Origin: Xanthomarina maritima | GTDB lineage: Bacteria; Bacteroidota; Bacteroidia; Flavobacteriales; Flavobacteriaceae | Direction: 5' to 3' | Assembly (NCBI RefSeq): GCF_008084905.1 | Contig: NZ_VSFC01000023.1 | Span: 96,377 to 160,376 of the forward strand | Length of the DNA: 64,000 nucleotides | Shown: positions 25,996 through 36,008 of the stretch, piece after piece | Numbering within the stretch: position 1 is the first letter of the stretch | How the letters are laid out: every line of letters starts with the position of its first letter | The notes under the pieces: model-generated | Database searches by the model: none | The model's input: only the letters and a program-made list of their open reading frames with translations | What the model was told of the DNA's origin: nothing | Translations under genes and position numbers: made by a program

Positions 25996-26373
25996 TTATT
26001 TTTTGTTATCTATGGCATATTTTCCAGGTCCAGCTAGAAAAATAACTACAAAACCAACAAGATATAATAGCGCTTTTTCTTTTGTGCCAAAATCATCTTG
26101 CATATGCACTATAAAAGCAGCTACAAACATGGTTATGGCTACTGGAATTGCAGCTATTTTTGTTTTAAAACCTATAATGATGAAAATTGGAGCAACTACT
26201 TCTCCTATTAATGTAAGAATTAAAGACAAGGTTGGTCCAACACCAATTGGGTCTCCAAATTCTATTGGGCTTGTAAAAAGACGCTCTATTTTTGGAATAC
26301 CATGTGCTAGCATCATTCCTGAAATAGATATACGTAAAATAGCTAAGGCTAAGTCTGTGAAATTTTTAGTCAT
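25996..26373 (-). CDS. DoxX family membrane protein
   Basis: 125 residues with four membrane segments. The R-I-S-I-S-G-M-M-L-A-H-G-I-P-K start and F-V-A-A-F-I-V-H-M-Q-D-D-F segment are typical of DoxX/SURF4-like small membrane proteins. Some members are linked to redox or quinone metabolism, but the role here is unknown. The open frame on the opposite strand over nearly the same bases is a shadow. Confidence 0.87.
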   Translation of the reverse strand: MTKNFTDLALAILRISISGMMLAHGIPKIERLFTSPIEFGDPIGVGPTLSLILTLIGEVVAPIFIIIGFKTKIAAIPVAITMFVAAFIVHMQDDFGTKEKALLYLVGFVVIFLAGPGKYAIDNKK

Positions 26374-26382
26374 ATAATGGAT

Positions 26383-27993
26383 TTAATTTTGAGTTCCTTT
26401 TAATAAATTAATACTTACTGTTGCCAGATTGTTATCTGGAAATTTTGAAAAATAACGCTCGTCTGGATGCAATCCAGCTTCTTTAGCAATGCTTTTAAAT
26501 ACATCTATTTCAAGTATGTACTGGTCGCTAAAACCATGAGTCGCATCATAAGCTGTTGCTGCTGTTTTACCTAAATTACTGGCAGTTAATTCTGGATTTA
26601 TGGTGTGTAATTCTATAATTAACAATCCGAATTTTTCCACAAAAGGTTTCCATTTTTGTAAATGTTCTAAAAGCGAATCTTCAACTAAATTATTGTTTAA
26701 ACGCTTTCCTTGAAAGGCATAAGCTCCTGTTGAAAGACTAGTTCTATTTGTTTTTGTTTTTGTTTTTGGTTCTTCCCAAATCCGATTATGGTCTAAAAAA
26801 GTTCTTACGTTAAGTAAATCTTTTAAATCTATATTGTAATCTTCTTTTAAGTCTTTAGACAATAGGTCTGGTCTGCCAATGTCTCCCCAAATGACTTTTG
26901 CCCAAATATCTGCTTTTATTAAATTGGCTCTGGTTACTTTTAAAGCTGCTTGGTTAAAATCTGCTCCAACCAATAGAAGTGGATGTTCTTCAAGCATATT
27001 CCCTCTTAAAGTTTGGTGTTCAATCACATCGAAAATATGTTGAATAAAGGCTCCATTGCCACAACCCATATCTAATATACCTTTTGGTTGCTCGTCTATA
27101 GGTTTATTGAAAAGTTCTATAACCACCTGATCGACAATTTTAAAATAAGTAGTATGTGCTCCACCTGAACCCCAAACATTCATTTCACGATGCACATGTT
27201 TTTCTGTATCGTTTGGCGATTCTGTTTTTAGAATCAATGGATTTCCAAAAAAAAGTTCATCTAAGGCTAAAAATGTTGGTAAATAGGAAACTGTAACTCC
27301 ATATGCTGAAGCTCGCTTAGCAAAAAATAAACCTTCATCTGTAAATTGATAGGTGTTTTTCTTTTTTTTAAACCATCCTAAATAAGAAAAGAAATCTAAT
27401 ATTTTTTTGAAACTTTCAGGGTTTTTATGATATTCTTCAGCAGTAAAAGATGCTTCCATAAAATATTTATGAAATAAGCCATTGACACCAAGTAAAACAA
27501 TTATAGGACCGACAATACATCCTTCAATATGTTTTAAAATTTGATACTCAATGTCACTTTCATCTGCTAATCCAAAGCTTTTTTCATATTTTTTAAAAAT
27601 ACGTTCTAGAGCTATAAAAGCATCACTTCCAATACGTTCTTCTGGGAATTTTTCAGAATAAGAAAGTAACTTAACAGCATCTTCATATAAAGGAATGAGC
27701 TGAAATGCTTCTTTACTGTTTTTATTTATTTCATATGAAACAGTATTAGTACTATTATCTAAATGTTGAATTAGCCAACCTTGAGAGCATAATATTCTTA
27801 ATGCCACGTTTAAATAACCTTCATTGGCTTTAAAATGAGAAGTTAACTCTTTTAAAGACGCTTTTTTGTTTTTAAGAATGTAATCTAAAACACCTTTTTT
27901 GTAAAGTGAATATGCTGTGGTTGCAGTTACTAAGCCATCTAGATGTCTAAAAATAGTGCCACGAAGTTGCTCTTTATCTTGTTTTGTTAGCAT
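26383..27993 (-). CDS. SAM-dependent class I methyltransferase with N-terminal winged helix
   Basis: 536 residues. Residues about 10-90 resemble the winged-helix dimerisation domain of O-methyltransferases. A second winged-helix-like segment lies around 180-235. The Rossmann methyltransferase core starts near 300 with the SAM motif D-M-G-C-G-N-G at 308-314, followed by G-A-D-F-N and a V-I-W-G-D-I-G-R segment. It is longer than usual. The substrate is unknown. It heads the cluster DoxX, DUF6155-like, GNAT. Confidence 0.8.
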   Translation of the reverse strand: MLTKQDKEQLRGTIFRHLDGLVTATTAYSLYKKGVLDYILKNKKASLKELTSHFKANEGYLNVALRILCSQGWLIQHLDNSTNTVSYEINKNSKEAFQLIPLYEDAVKLLSYSEKFPEERIGSDAFIALERIFKKYEKSFGLADESDIEYQILKHIEGCIVGPIIVLLGVNGLFHKYFMEASFTAEEYHKNPESFKKILDFFSYLGWFKKKKNTYQFTDEGLFFAKRASAYGVTVSYLPTFLALDELFFGNPLILKTESPNDTEKHVHREMNVWGSGGAHTTYFKIVDQVVIELFNKPIDEQPKGILDMGCGNGAFIQHIFDVIEHQTLRGNMLEEHPLLLVGADFNQAALKVTRANLIKADIWAKVIWGDIGRPDLLSKDLKEDYNIDLKDLLNVRTFLDHNRIWEEPKTKTKTNRTSLSTGAYAFQGKRLNNNLVEDSLLEHLQKWKPFVEKFGLLIIELHTINPELTASNLGKTAATAYDATHGFSDQYILEIDVFKSIAKEAGLHPDERYFSKFPDNNLATVSINLLKGTQN

Positions 27994-28021
27994 GCATGTG
28001 TTGTTAGTTTATAAATATAAT

Positions 28022-28058
28022 AAAAAAGACCTCACTGTTTAAAACGAATGAGGTCTTT
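28022..28058 (-). terminator. Terminator after the E1 fusion gene
   Basis: AAAGACCTCA (28025-28034) pairs with TGAGGTCTTT (28049-28058) across a 14-base loop. On the minus strand a T run follows. It ends transcription of the gene finishing at 28081. Confidence 0.85.
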
Positions 28059-28080
28059 AATGTTTTATAAATTGTAATTT

Positions 28081-30492
28081 TTATCTCAACTTCGGATAAT
28101 TTGAAGGATTTGCTTCATGCATCACATTATAAACAGCTTCAAAGATATCTTCAGCTGAAGGTTTAGAGAAATAATCTCCATCTGTTCCATAAGCAGGTCT
28201 GTGTTGTTTTGCTGTTAATGTTTGTGGTTTGCTGTCTAAATGTTTGTATGCGTTTTGGCTGTTTAAAACCTCATTTAAAATATATGCTGAAGCGCCACCT
28301 GGAACATCTTCATCAATTACCATTAAACGATTGGTTTTTGCAACACTCCTAACTATATCATTATTTAAATCGAAAGGCAATAAGGATTGAATGTCGATAA
28401 TTTCAGCATCAATACCAACTTCTTGCAATTCTTTTGCTGCTTGTTCTATAATTCTTAGAGTAGAGCCATAAGACACTAAAGTAATATCGCTTCCTTCTCT
28501 AATGGTTTCAACCACACCAAGAGGTGTTTTAAATTCACCAATATTTGAAGGCATTTTTTCTTTTAGTCTGTAGCCATTCAAACACTCTACAATTAAAGCA
28601 GGCTCGTCGCTTTCAAGAAGCGTGTTATAAAAACCAGCAGCTTTGGTCATGTTTCTAGGAACTAACACGTGAATTCCACGAATCAGGTTGATAACGCCTC
28701 CCATTTGAGAGCCAGAATGCCAAATACCTTCCAGTCTGTGTCCACGAGTTCTGACAATTAAAGGTGCTTTTTGACGACCATTGGTTCTATATTGAAGCGT
28801 TGCCAAATCGTCGCTCATTATTTGAAGCGCATATAAAATGTAGTCTAAATATTGAATTTCGGCAATAGGTCGTAAGCCTCTTAAAGCCATGCCAATACCT
28901 TGGCCTAGAATGGTTGCTTCACGAATACCAACATCTGATACACGAAGTTCTCCATATTTTTCCTGCATGCCTTCTAAACCTTGATTGACATCTCCAATAT
29001 GGCCAGCATCTTCACCAAAAACTAAAGCTTCAGGATATTTGCTGAAAATAACATCGAAATTATCTCTTATTACTAGTCTAGCATCCACATCTTCGCTATC
29101 TGCATTATATGTTGGCTTAACCTCTTTAATGTTTAAAGCAGATTTTGGAGACTGGCTATATAAATGCGAACTGTATTTAGGTTGTATTTTTTCTATGTAA
29201 GAATTAATCCAATTAACTAATTGTGTTTTTTCTGCTGAAGTTTCACTAACCACAAAGCGCAAAGTTTTTCTAGCAGTAGAAAGAATGTCTTTTCTAATAG
29301 GTTCTTTTATCTCAGCTAAATCGTTTTTAAGTTTTGTAATGAAAACATTGTTATCGCTTGAGTTTGCAACGTTTTCTAATAAACTTACAAGTTCTTGCTG
29401 TTCTTGTTTTAAAGGTTCCACAAAAGCTGTCCAAGCTGCTTTTTTACCCTCACGAACTTCTTTTTTAATGGTGTTTTCAATTTCAGATAATTCTTCATCT
29501 GTAGCCATGCCATTGGCAATTATCCATTCACGAAGTTTCACATTACAATCGAATGCTGCTTCCCAAGCTAAACGGTTTTCATCTTTATAACGTTCGTGAG
29601 AACCAGACGTTGAATGTCCTTGAGGTTGTGTTAATTCATTGACGTGAATTAAAACTGGCACATGTTCTTCTCTAGCTATTTTTGAAGCAATTTGATAGGT
29701 TTCAACCAAAGTAGGATAATCCCAACCATTTACTCGAAGAATTTCGAAGCCTTTATTATTTTCGTCTCTTTGAAAGCCTTTTAAGATTTCAGAGATATTT
29801 TCTTTTGTTGTTTGATGTCTTGCGTGCACCGAAATTCCATACTCGTCATCCCAAACACTCATAACCATTGGTACTTGTAAAACACCAGCAGCATTGATGG
29901 TTTCGAAAAACAAGCCTTCACTCGTGCTGGCATTTCCAATCGTTCCCCAAGCTACTTCATTTCCTTTTTCAGAAAAATTAGTAGTGTCAATTCCTTTTAC
30001 TTGTCTGTAGATTTTTGAAGCTTGTGCTAATCCTAACAAACGTGGCATTTGACCAGCAGTAGGAGAAATATCTGCACTGGAATTCTTTTGCTTTGTTAAA
30101 TCTTTCCAATTGCCATTTTCATCTAAACTATGTGTTGCAAAGTGTCCACCCATTTGTCTTCCAGCTGACATTGGATCGTGTTCTAAATCTGGATGACCAT
30201 ATAAACCTGCAAAAAACTGTTGGATATTAAGTTCGCCAATAGCCATCATAAAGGTTTGGTCTCTGTAATAACCAGAACGGAAATCGCCATTTTTAAAGGC
30301 TTTAGCTAAAGCTAATTGAGGCACTTCTTTGCCATCGCCAAAAATTCCAAACTTCGCTTTTCCAGTCAAAACTTCTCTACGACCAAGAAGACTGCACTCA
30401 CGAGAAGTGACAGCAATTTTGTAATCGTTTAAAACTTCTATTTTAAAGTCTTCAAAAGATAGGTCTTTTTGTACGTCTGGATTTGTCTGCAT
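28081..30492 (-). CDS. Branched-chain 2-oxoacid dehydrogenase E1, fused alpha and beta subunits
   Basis: 803 residues from the ATG at 30492. The longer frame starting at 30543 would begin inside a good promoter. Residues about 1-400 are the TPP-binding E1 alpha part, with Y-Y-R-D-Q-T, G-R-Q-M-G-G-H and S-T-S-E-G segments. Residues about 465-803 are the E1 beta part, with V-F-G-E-D-A, G-I-R-E-A-T-I-L-G-Q-G-I-G-M-A and V-I-D-E-D-V-P-G-G-A. The complex oxidatively decarboxylates branched-chain (or related) 2-oxoacids to acyl-CoA. The fusion is common in Bacteroidetes; E2 and E3 are not nearby. Confidence 0.92.
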   Translation of the reverse strand: MQTNPDVQKDLSFEDFKIEVLNDYKIAVTSRECSLLGRREVLTGKAKFGIFGDGKEVPQLALAKAFKNGDFRSGYYRDQTFMMAIGELNIQQFFAGLYGHPDLEHDPMSAGRQMGGHFATHSLDENGNWKDLTKQKNSSADISPTAGQMPRLLGLAQASKIYRQVKGIDTTNFSEKGNEVAWGTIGNASTSEGLFFETINAAGVLQVPMVMSVWDDEYGISVHARHQTTKENISEILKGFQRDENNKGFEILRVNGWDYPTLVETYQIASKIAREEHVPVLIHVNELTQPQGHSTSGSHERYKDENRLAWEAAFDCNVKLREWIIANGMATDEELSEIENTIKKEVREGKKAAWTAFVEPLKQEQQELVSLLENVANSSDNNVFITKLKNDLAEIKEPIRKDILSTARKTLRFVVSETSAEKTQLVNWINSYIEKIQPKYSSHLYSQSPKSALNIKEVKPTYNADSEDVDARLVIRDNFDVIFSKYPEALVFGEDAGHIGDVNQGLEGMQEKYGELRVSDVGIREATILGQGIGMALRGLRPIAEIQYLDYILYALQIMSDDLATLQYRTNGRQKAPLIVRTRGHRLEGIWHSGSQMGGVINLIRGIHVLVPRNMTKAAGFYNTLLESDEPALIVECLNGYRLKEKMPSNIGEFKTPLGVVETIREGSDITLVSYGSTLRIIEQAAKELQEVGIDAEIIDIQSLLPFDLNNDIVRSVAKTNRLMVIDEDVPGGASAYILNEVLNSQNAYKHLDSKPQTLTAKQHRPAYGTDGDYFSKPSAEDIFEAVYNVMHEANPSNYPKLR

Positions 30493-30512
30493 GTTCAGTT
30501 TTTTATTGAAAA

Positions 30513-30543
30513 CAAAATTAGTTAATATTTGTGTGTTTTGCAA
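30513..30543 (-). promoter_or_regulatory. Candidate promoter of the E1 fusion gene
   Basis: On the minus strand TTG (30541-30543) and TAATTTTG (30513-30520) are separated by 20 bp, close to the Bacteroidetes arrangement. The expected start of transcription falls between the promoter and the ATG at 30492, which supports the shorter reading frame. Confidence 0.5.
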
Positions 30544-30754
30544 TTTGTAACATAGTTAAAGATTTGACAAATTATCAATGATTAGGCTATTTTATGATAA
30601 AATACAGAAAGATTGTTAGTTATTTTCGAAATTGTTAGAAATATGTTATTGAAAATACGCTTTTATATGTAGTTTTTTTTTATAATTAATTCAGAATAAA
30701 CTCTATTGATAATTAGCTATTTTAGCTAGTAACTAAATTAAGTAAGCAGTTTTA

Positions 30755-33586
30755 TTAATACCAACGTCTACTAAACAACCCAAAAAGTGTTTTAAAATCT
30801 AAAGTCACTACAAAGCGTATTTTTTCAGCATATTGAGATTGAGCAACTTCCCAACCTAGATTAGAATAAACAGGAAAATATAGCTCAAAATAATCTGGAA
30901 TTAAGCTAATACGAATACCTGTATCGTAAACAAACTCGATATCTTGCCCATGATTTTTAACCATACCTATATCTCCATATGCTAAAATGTACTTCCATAT
31001 GGTTGTACTACCATTAATAGTACTTATCCACTCGTTAGCATATGGCGTGTTTAGTTTGGATTTAAAACCTCCTTCTGCAATAATAATTTGTTGACTAAAA
31101 AGACCAGAACTTTCAGAACGACCATAATAGTTATAATCAAATAAGTAATCTGTTGGTCTGTCTAGAGCAAAACTAAAGTAATCTGAAGTTTGATAACTGT
31201 CGTTATATAAAAAGGTACCTAAAAAGAATCTTATATTATATTGTCTGCTTTTTTCGGTTAACTTTCTATATTCAAAATTAAAAGAGATTTTACCAAAATC
31301 TTTAGAAAATTGAACATCTGAAAACCATGAGATATAATCTTCTAATCCTTTATTTATGTTATTATATCTAAAGTCGAATACACTATAGTTAGGTTCTGTT
31401 TCGTCTGCATCTATGCTTAGATCTTGATCTCTATGTATGTCTACTAATCGCATGGTAACGAATTGTTTTTTGTTAGACATTAAATTAGATTTATCTCTAA
31501 ACAAAAACTGTATTCCAGGAGTTAATTTTCTAACAAACAAATCTTCTGCATAACTTGCATAACTAGCAGTAACACCATAATTTATACTAAATAAATTGAT
31601 GTCGTTATTTTTTATATACTGGTTATAGTTAAGGGTAACTCCACCAGTAAACGAATTAGATCTGGTTCCATATTGAGGAGATACTTTATAATAAAAAGCC
31701 TTTTTTAAAACTGTTTTATTGTAGGCTTTCAAACCAAGTACAATGCCATCATAAATGTTATCGAATTCTACAATAGGCATAAAGAATACTTGATTGTATC
31801 TAGGATCTTCAATGTCTTTTATTAGTCTAAGCTGCAAAGGTCTATTAAAAATAGAGTTTGTTAGAGATTTGGTATTATCTCTTAAGTTAAACTCAGGAAC
31901 TATAAAATCTTTATTTAAAACTACTTTTGTACCATTTTCTTTAGGTACAGTTATAGATTTTGTGTCTTTTATATTGTCAATCCAGATTTTAGAAATAATA
32001 CTATCCTTATTAAGAACAAATAAAGAAATTGGCACATTAGTTTGTGTTTTATTCTTAATAGTTACTTTTACAGAATCTCTAGATTCTTGAATCTCTGAAA
32101 TAGTGAAATCTATATATTTTTTAGTGTTTAAATAATCTGTAAAAAACCAATTGATATTTTTATAAGTGTTTTCTTGTAAAATAGTTTGAAAATCAGCTGT
32201 AGTAGATTCTTTAAATTCAAATTTAGATATAAATTCTTTAATTGAATTTTCTACAACATCTGCATTAACATATTGATCTAAATAGCGTAAGCCTACACCA
32301 GCTTTGTATTTATTGGCTATGTTTTTATTGAATTTCAACAAAGAATCCTTTTCCATGGTTAAGGGTTGGTCTAGGTTTTCTCTAGCCATATGCATGTATA
32401 AAAAGGCATATTGGTCATTAAAATCTAATTGTGCAGCATGAAATGAACGAATTCCCCAAATTTTTGATAGACTACCAGCCAGTTTCATGTTTGGATAATA
32501 TTCTTCAACATATTTCATTAGATAATAGGTTTGTAAGCCATCAATAATCCATTGGTCTTTTCTTGGATTGGTAATGATTACATTGTCTAAATAGTTGTTT
32601 AAAGCTGTTTTTAAAAGCTTTAATTCATATTGAAATTTATCAGGAAACGGACGAATAAAATTAGGTAAAAGATTTAAACCGTAAATAGGATTTTTTCTAT
32701 AGTCTATATCTGTTACTAAAAGTTTTTCATGAGGGTATGAACCTAGGTTTTTTGTTAAGAACTCAGATATTTGGTCCGTAATTACTAGGTTGTCAATCAT
32801 GTTTAAGTTTTCATCATCTATGTCTGAAACCATTGTAAAATAATCTGTTTTTACTTGATTGAACGGTTTTGTATGATTTAAGAAAAGTTTGCTGTTAATT
32901 CTGTTTTTTCCTTCCAAACTTACGGTTAACATGCTGTCTTTTTGAAAGATGTCTATTTGATCTAATTCTGAAGTTAAATGGTAGGTATTTGGAAATTTTA
33001 GTTCAAAAGTTAAGTCTGCAACTGGAATAAATAAATCGTCTAGATTTTTATTGCTAGCATATTGCCATTCTCCATTGTAAACAGCAGGAGTCATGTACCA
33101 ATAACGTAAATTAAAATCGCCTTGAGATGTCATTCCATAACGTGTAAATTTATCACTTGGAACCTGAACTATATAGTTTAGATTAATGGTGTAACTCTCT
33201 TTTGGTTTTAATGGTGTCTTTAGAAAGACTTTAATAACATCAATATGGTCTATTAGTCTATCGAATTCAAGATCTTCTTGATTTTGTTTTACAGATGTTA
33301 TTACAGAATAACCTCTATCATCATTTTTTGCAAAGTGAAAATCTGCATTGTATTCTTCTGCAAAACGTTTAGCTAGAGGAGTTGTTTTAGTAGCAAAACT
33401 ATGATTCCAATCGTTTAAGTATATTTCATATAAGGTATCCTCAGTATTATTGAAATATGTAATTGTTTGAGCAATTTTTATTTGCTTTTTTTCAGTGCTA
33501 AATTCAGCCTTTAAATCAATTTTATTTTGACTTAAAAGAAGTATTGGCACTAAAATTAATAAACTGCTTAAAAAACTTAATTTCAA
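30755..33586 (-). CDS. Degenerate M1-peptidase-like domain fused to an outer-membrane barrel
   Basis: 943 residues with a signal peptide (cleavage near L-L-S-Q, residue 19). Residues about 20-490 follow the M1 gluzincin layout with an N-terminal beta domain, but no HEXXH is present. The usual W-L-N-E-G-F-A-x-Y site reads W-I-I-D-G-L-Q-T-Y-Y, with Glu changed to Asp. Residues about 590-943 are amphipathic beta strands ending in an aromatic residue (W-Y), like a surface barrel. It is probably a non-catalytic surface protein. The start is TTG, overlapping the upstream gene's TGA. Confidence 0.75.
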   Translation of the reverse strand: MKLSFLSSLLILVPILLLSQNKIDLKAEFSTEKKQIKIAQTITYFNNTEDTLYEIYLNDWNHSFATKTTPLAKRFAEEYNADFHFAKNDDRGYSVITSVKQNQEDLEFDRLIDHIDVIKVFLKTPLKPKESYTINLNYIVQVPSDKFTRYGMTSQGDFNLRYWYMTPAVYNGEWQYASNKNLDDLFIPVADLTFELKFPNTYHLTSELDQIDIFQKDSMLTVSLEGKNRINSKLFLNHTKPFNQVKTDYFTMVSDIDDENLNMIDNLVITDQISEFLTKNLGSYPHEKLLVTDIDYRKNPIYGLNLLPNFIRPFPDKFQYELKLLKTALNNYLDNVIITNPRKDQWIIDGLQTYYLMKYVEEYYPNMKLAGSLSKIWGIRSFHAAQLDFNDQYAFLYMHMARENLDQPLTMEKDSLLKFNKNIANKYKAGVGLRYLDQYVNADVVENSIKEFISKFEFKESTTADFQTILQENTYKNINWFFTDYLNTKKYIDFTISEIQESRDSVKVTIKNKTQTNVPISLFVLNKDSIISKIWIDNIKDTKSITVPKENGTKVVLNKDFIVPEFNLRDNTKSLTNSIFNRPLQLRLIKDIEDPRYNQVFFMPIVEFDNIYDGIVLGLKAYNKTVLKKAFYYKVSPQYGTRSNSFTGGVTLNYNQYIKNNDINLFSINYGVTASYASYAEDLFVRKLTPGIQFLFRDKSNLMSNKKQFVTMRLVDIHRDQDLSIDADETEPNYSVFDFRYNNINKGLEDYISWFSDVQFSKDFGKISFNFEYRKLTEKSRQYNIRFFLGTFLYNDSYQTSDYFSFALDRPTDYLFDYNYYGRSESSGLFSQQIIIAEGGFKSKLNTPYANEWISTINGSTTIWKYILAYGDIGMVKNHGQDIEFVYDTGIRISLIPDYFELYFPVYSNLGWEVAQSQYAEKIRFVVTLDFKTLFGLFSRRWY

Positions 33587-34851
33587 TTTGTTTTAACGAA
33601 TTTTAAAGGTTTAACTTGAGTGTTTGGCAAAGTAATATAATACAAGCCATTACTTAAATAAGAAATGTCTAAACTAATTACATTTGTCGAACCTAAAGGA
33701 ACCGTTTTTACAACTTGTCCTAGAGTACTATAAATATTAAGTTTTTTGGTGTGCTGAGATAGATTGTTAATTTTAATTTCTAGTTTGTTTTCAATAATAT
33801 TTGTGCCAATTATTTGAAGACTTTCTAGATAGTAAGACGGGATATTTAATAAGGTTTCATTTGTTTCTAATTGAAGCGTTACTGGTAAGTGGTCGCTAAA
33901 GTAATATAAAGCATTTCTTATTTCTGATGAAAACTCTGTTCCAGCACAATCGTCATCTTTTATTTCACTATTGTAACAATTTAAATTATCATTATTTCCA
34001 AAAGATCTATAAGAATCAGCCACATAATATATGTCTGAATTAGAAAGCATATTAGTCGAAGTTAATATATAATCAAACCTATCGTCCATGCCACCAGTTG
34101 TACCACCTAGACCTGTTTGTGTTCTTGTAGATTGTGTAAATACATCTACATAATTAATGTTATTATGCCAGCTTCCAATTCTATTTGCTGGATCGTTAAA
34201 AACAATTTGATTTGTGTTGTCTATTAATTCTTGAAAAGCAGGTTCAGAATTGGTATACACATTTAAATCTCCAGCAAGCATAACTTGGCTATCTGTAGGA
34301 AATGAGTTTAAATATGTTGTTAAATCTTGAACCATTTGTAATCTTAAGTTTTGGTTTTCTTCACCACTTGATGCTTTTAAATGACAAACAATGATATCTA
34401 AATATACAGGATTAGAATCTTGATTAACAGAATTTAACTTTAATTTATAATGATTGAAATCGCGATATAGTGTTTGAACAATATCTTGACTTTCTAAAAT
34501 AAATTTAGAACTGTTGAAGAATATTAAATTCTGAAGATCGTTTTGGTCTCCAATATTATCGTCAGATGTGTTGAGTGTAAACACTGCACTTCTAAAATCT
34601 TCACTTACTCTATCATGAAGAATTTGCAATATATTATTTGCACCAGACTCATTATTTAATTCGCAAACAGCGAAAATATCTGGTTGATAGTTATTTAAAA
34701 TTATATCTAAATGCTGAATTCTATTTGGAACATTTGTTTCTAATGGAAAGTTTAACAAATTGTAAAACATAACCTTGAAGCTTTCTTGTGCAAATAAGCC
34801 ATTGGTTATCATCATGCAAAGTATCGATACAATTTGTATTTTCTTTTTCAT
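33583..34851 (-). CDS. Secreted endonuclease/exonuclease/phosphatase-fold protein with type IX sorting domain
   Basis: 422 residues with a signal peptide (cleavage near L-F-A-Q, residue 21). The EEP fold shows V-M-F-Y-N-L-L-N-F-P, F-A-V-C-E-L-N (metal Glu), V-C-H-L-K-A-S-S, L-A-G-D-L-N-V-Y (G-D-x-N) and F-S-D-H-L-P-V (S-D-H). All are the expected catalytic elements of Mg-dependent phosphodiesterases. Residues about 345-422 are a type A sorting domain with a K-P-L-K-F-V-K-T-N end. It is likely a secreted nuclease or phosphatase. The stop overlaps the next start. Confidence 0.9.
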   Translation of the reverse strand: MKKKIQIVSILCMMITNGLFAQESFKVMFYNLLNFPLETNVPNRIQHLDIILNNYQPDIFAVCELNNESGANNILQILHDRVSEDFRSAVFTLNTSDDNIGDQNDLQNLIFFNSSKFILESQDIVQTLYRDFNHYKLKLNSVNQDSNPVYLDIIVCHLKASSGEENQNLRLQMVQDLTTYLNSFPTDSQVMLAGDLNVYTNSEPAFQELIDNTNQIVFNDPANRIGSWHNNINYVDVFTQSTRTQTGLGGTTGGMDDRFDYILTSTNMLSNSDIYYVADSYRSFGNNDNLNCYNSEIKDDDCAGTEFSSEIRNALYYFSDHLPVTLQLETNETLLNIPSYYLESLQIIGTNIIENKLEIKINNLSQHTKKLNIYSTLGQVVKTVPLGSTNVISLDISYLSNGLYYITLPNTQVKPLKFVKTN

Positions 34852-34876
34852 TTTATTTTTTTGGGAGAATATTATA

Positions 34877-35566
34877 TTAAAAATTAGGACTTAACCTGTA
34901 TTCTTTATAGAAATCATCAAGTATTACTATAACTTCTTCTGCTGAATCTACTAAATGGATTAAATCGAGATCTTTGGCACTTATATTATTGAATTTGTCT
35001 AGTAATGTTTCTTTTACCCATTCAAATAATCCTCCCCAAAACTCTTTACCAACAAGAATGATAGGGAATTTCTCTATTTTGTTTGTTTGAATTAATGTAA
35101 TGGCTTCAAATAATTCGTCTAAAGTTCCAAAGCCTCCAGGCATGACTACAAAGCCTTGAGAGTATTTTACGAACATCACTTTTCTAACAAAGAAATAATC
35201 GAAATCTAAACTTTTATCAGAGTCAATATACGGATTATCATGTTGCTCGAAAGGCAATTCGATATTTAATCCAACCGAAGTTCCTCCCGCTATGTGCGCT
35301 CCTTTGTTACCAGCTTCCATGATTCCTGGTCCACCACCTGTAATTACACCATAACCATGATTTACAATTTTAGCAGCTACTTCTTCGGCTAGTTTATAAT
35401 ATTTATTATCTGGTTTGGTTCTTGCCGATCCAAAAATGGATACACAAGGACCAATTTTACTTAATTTTTCATATCCATTAACAAACTCACCCATGATTTT
35501 AAAAATAGCCCATGAATCGTTTGTTTTTATTTCATTCCAACGTTTATGATGTTGTTCTTCTCTCAT
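34877..35566 (-). CDS. LOG-family (TIGR00730) Rossmann-fold protein
   Basis: 229 residues. The two signature motifs of the lysine-decarboxylase-like LOG family are seen: G-G-G-P-G-I-M-E-A-x-N-x-G-A and P-G-G-F-G-T-L-D-E. Members hydrolyse nucleoside 5'-monophosphates such as cytokinin riboside phosphates, releasing the base. A 25-bp gap separates it from the secreted EEP protein on the same strand. Confidence 0.9.
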   Translation of the reverse strand: MREEQHHKRWNEIKTNDSWAIFKIMGEFVNGYEKLSKIGPCVSIFGSARTKPDNKYYKLAEEVAAKIVNHGYGVITGGGPGIMEAGNKGAHIAGGTSVGLNIELPFEQHDNPYIDSDKSLDFDYFFVRKVMFVKYSQGFVVMPGGFGTLDELFEAITLIQTNKIEKFPIILVGKEFWGGLFEWVKETLLDKFNNISAKDLDLIHLVDSAEEVIVILDDFYKEYRLSPNF

Positions 35567-35726
35567 TTTTATTTATTTATTCTCGTGTTATATGTGAATT
35601 TAACTTTACAATAGTTTTTTCATATTGATAAATCCAAAGGCAAATTTAAGAGAAATAAAGACATTTAAGGCGCTTTATTTAAATGATTTATTAAAAGTAG
35701 TATATAGAAAAAAAGGTTAAGCGTAA

Positions 35727-35760
35727 AAAAGAGGCGAACCTTTTTAGGATTGCCTCTTTT
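35727..35760 (-). terminator. Terminator after the small membrane gene
   Basis: AAAAGAGGC (35727-35735) pairs with GCCTCTTTT (35752-35760) over a 16-base loop. On the minus strand a T run follows. It sits downstream of the 56-residue gene ending at 35783. Confidence 0.75.
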
Positions 35761-35782
35761 ACTTAGAATTGTTTATTAATAA

Positions 35783-35983
<201 letters not shown>

Positions 35984-36008
35984 TTAGTGAATAATAACGA
36001 GAATACTT

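Noticed and set aside
26003..26377. Open frame on the + strand across the DoxX gene
   Set aside because: It covers the DoxX gene almost exactly in antisense; DoxX has a clear family match and operon context, so this is a shadow.
30493..30543. Longer start for the E1 fusion
   Set aside because: It overlaps a promoter-like TTG/TAATTTTG pair; the shorter ATG at 30492 fits the family start.
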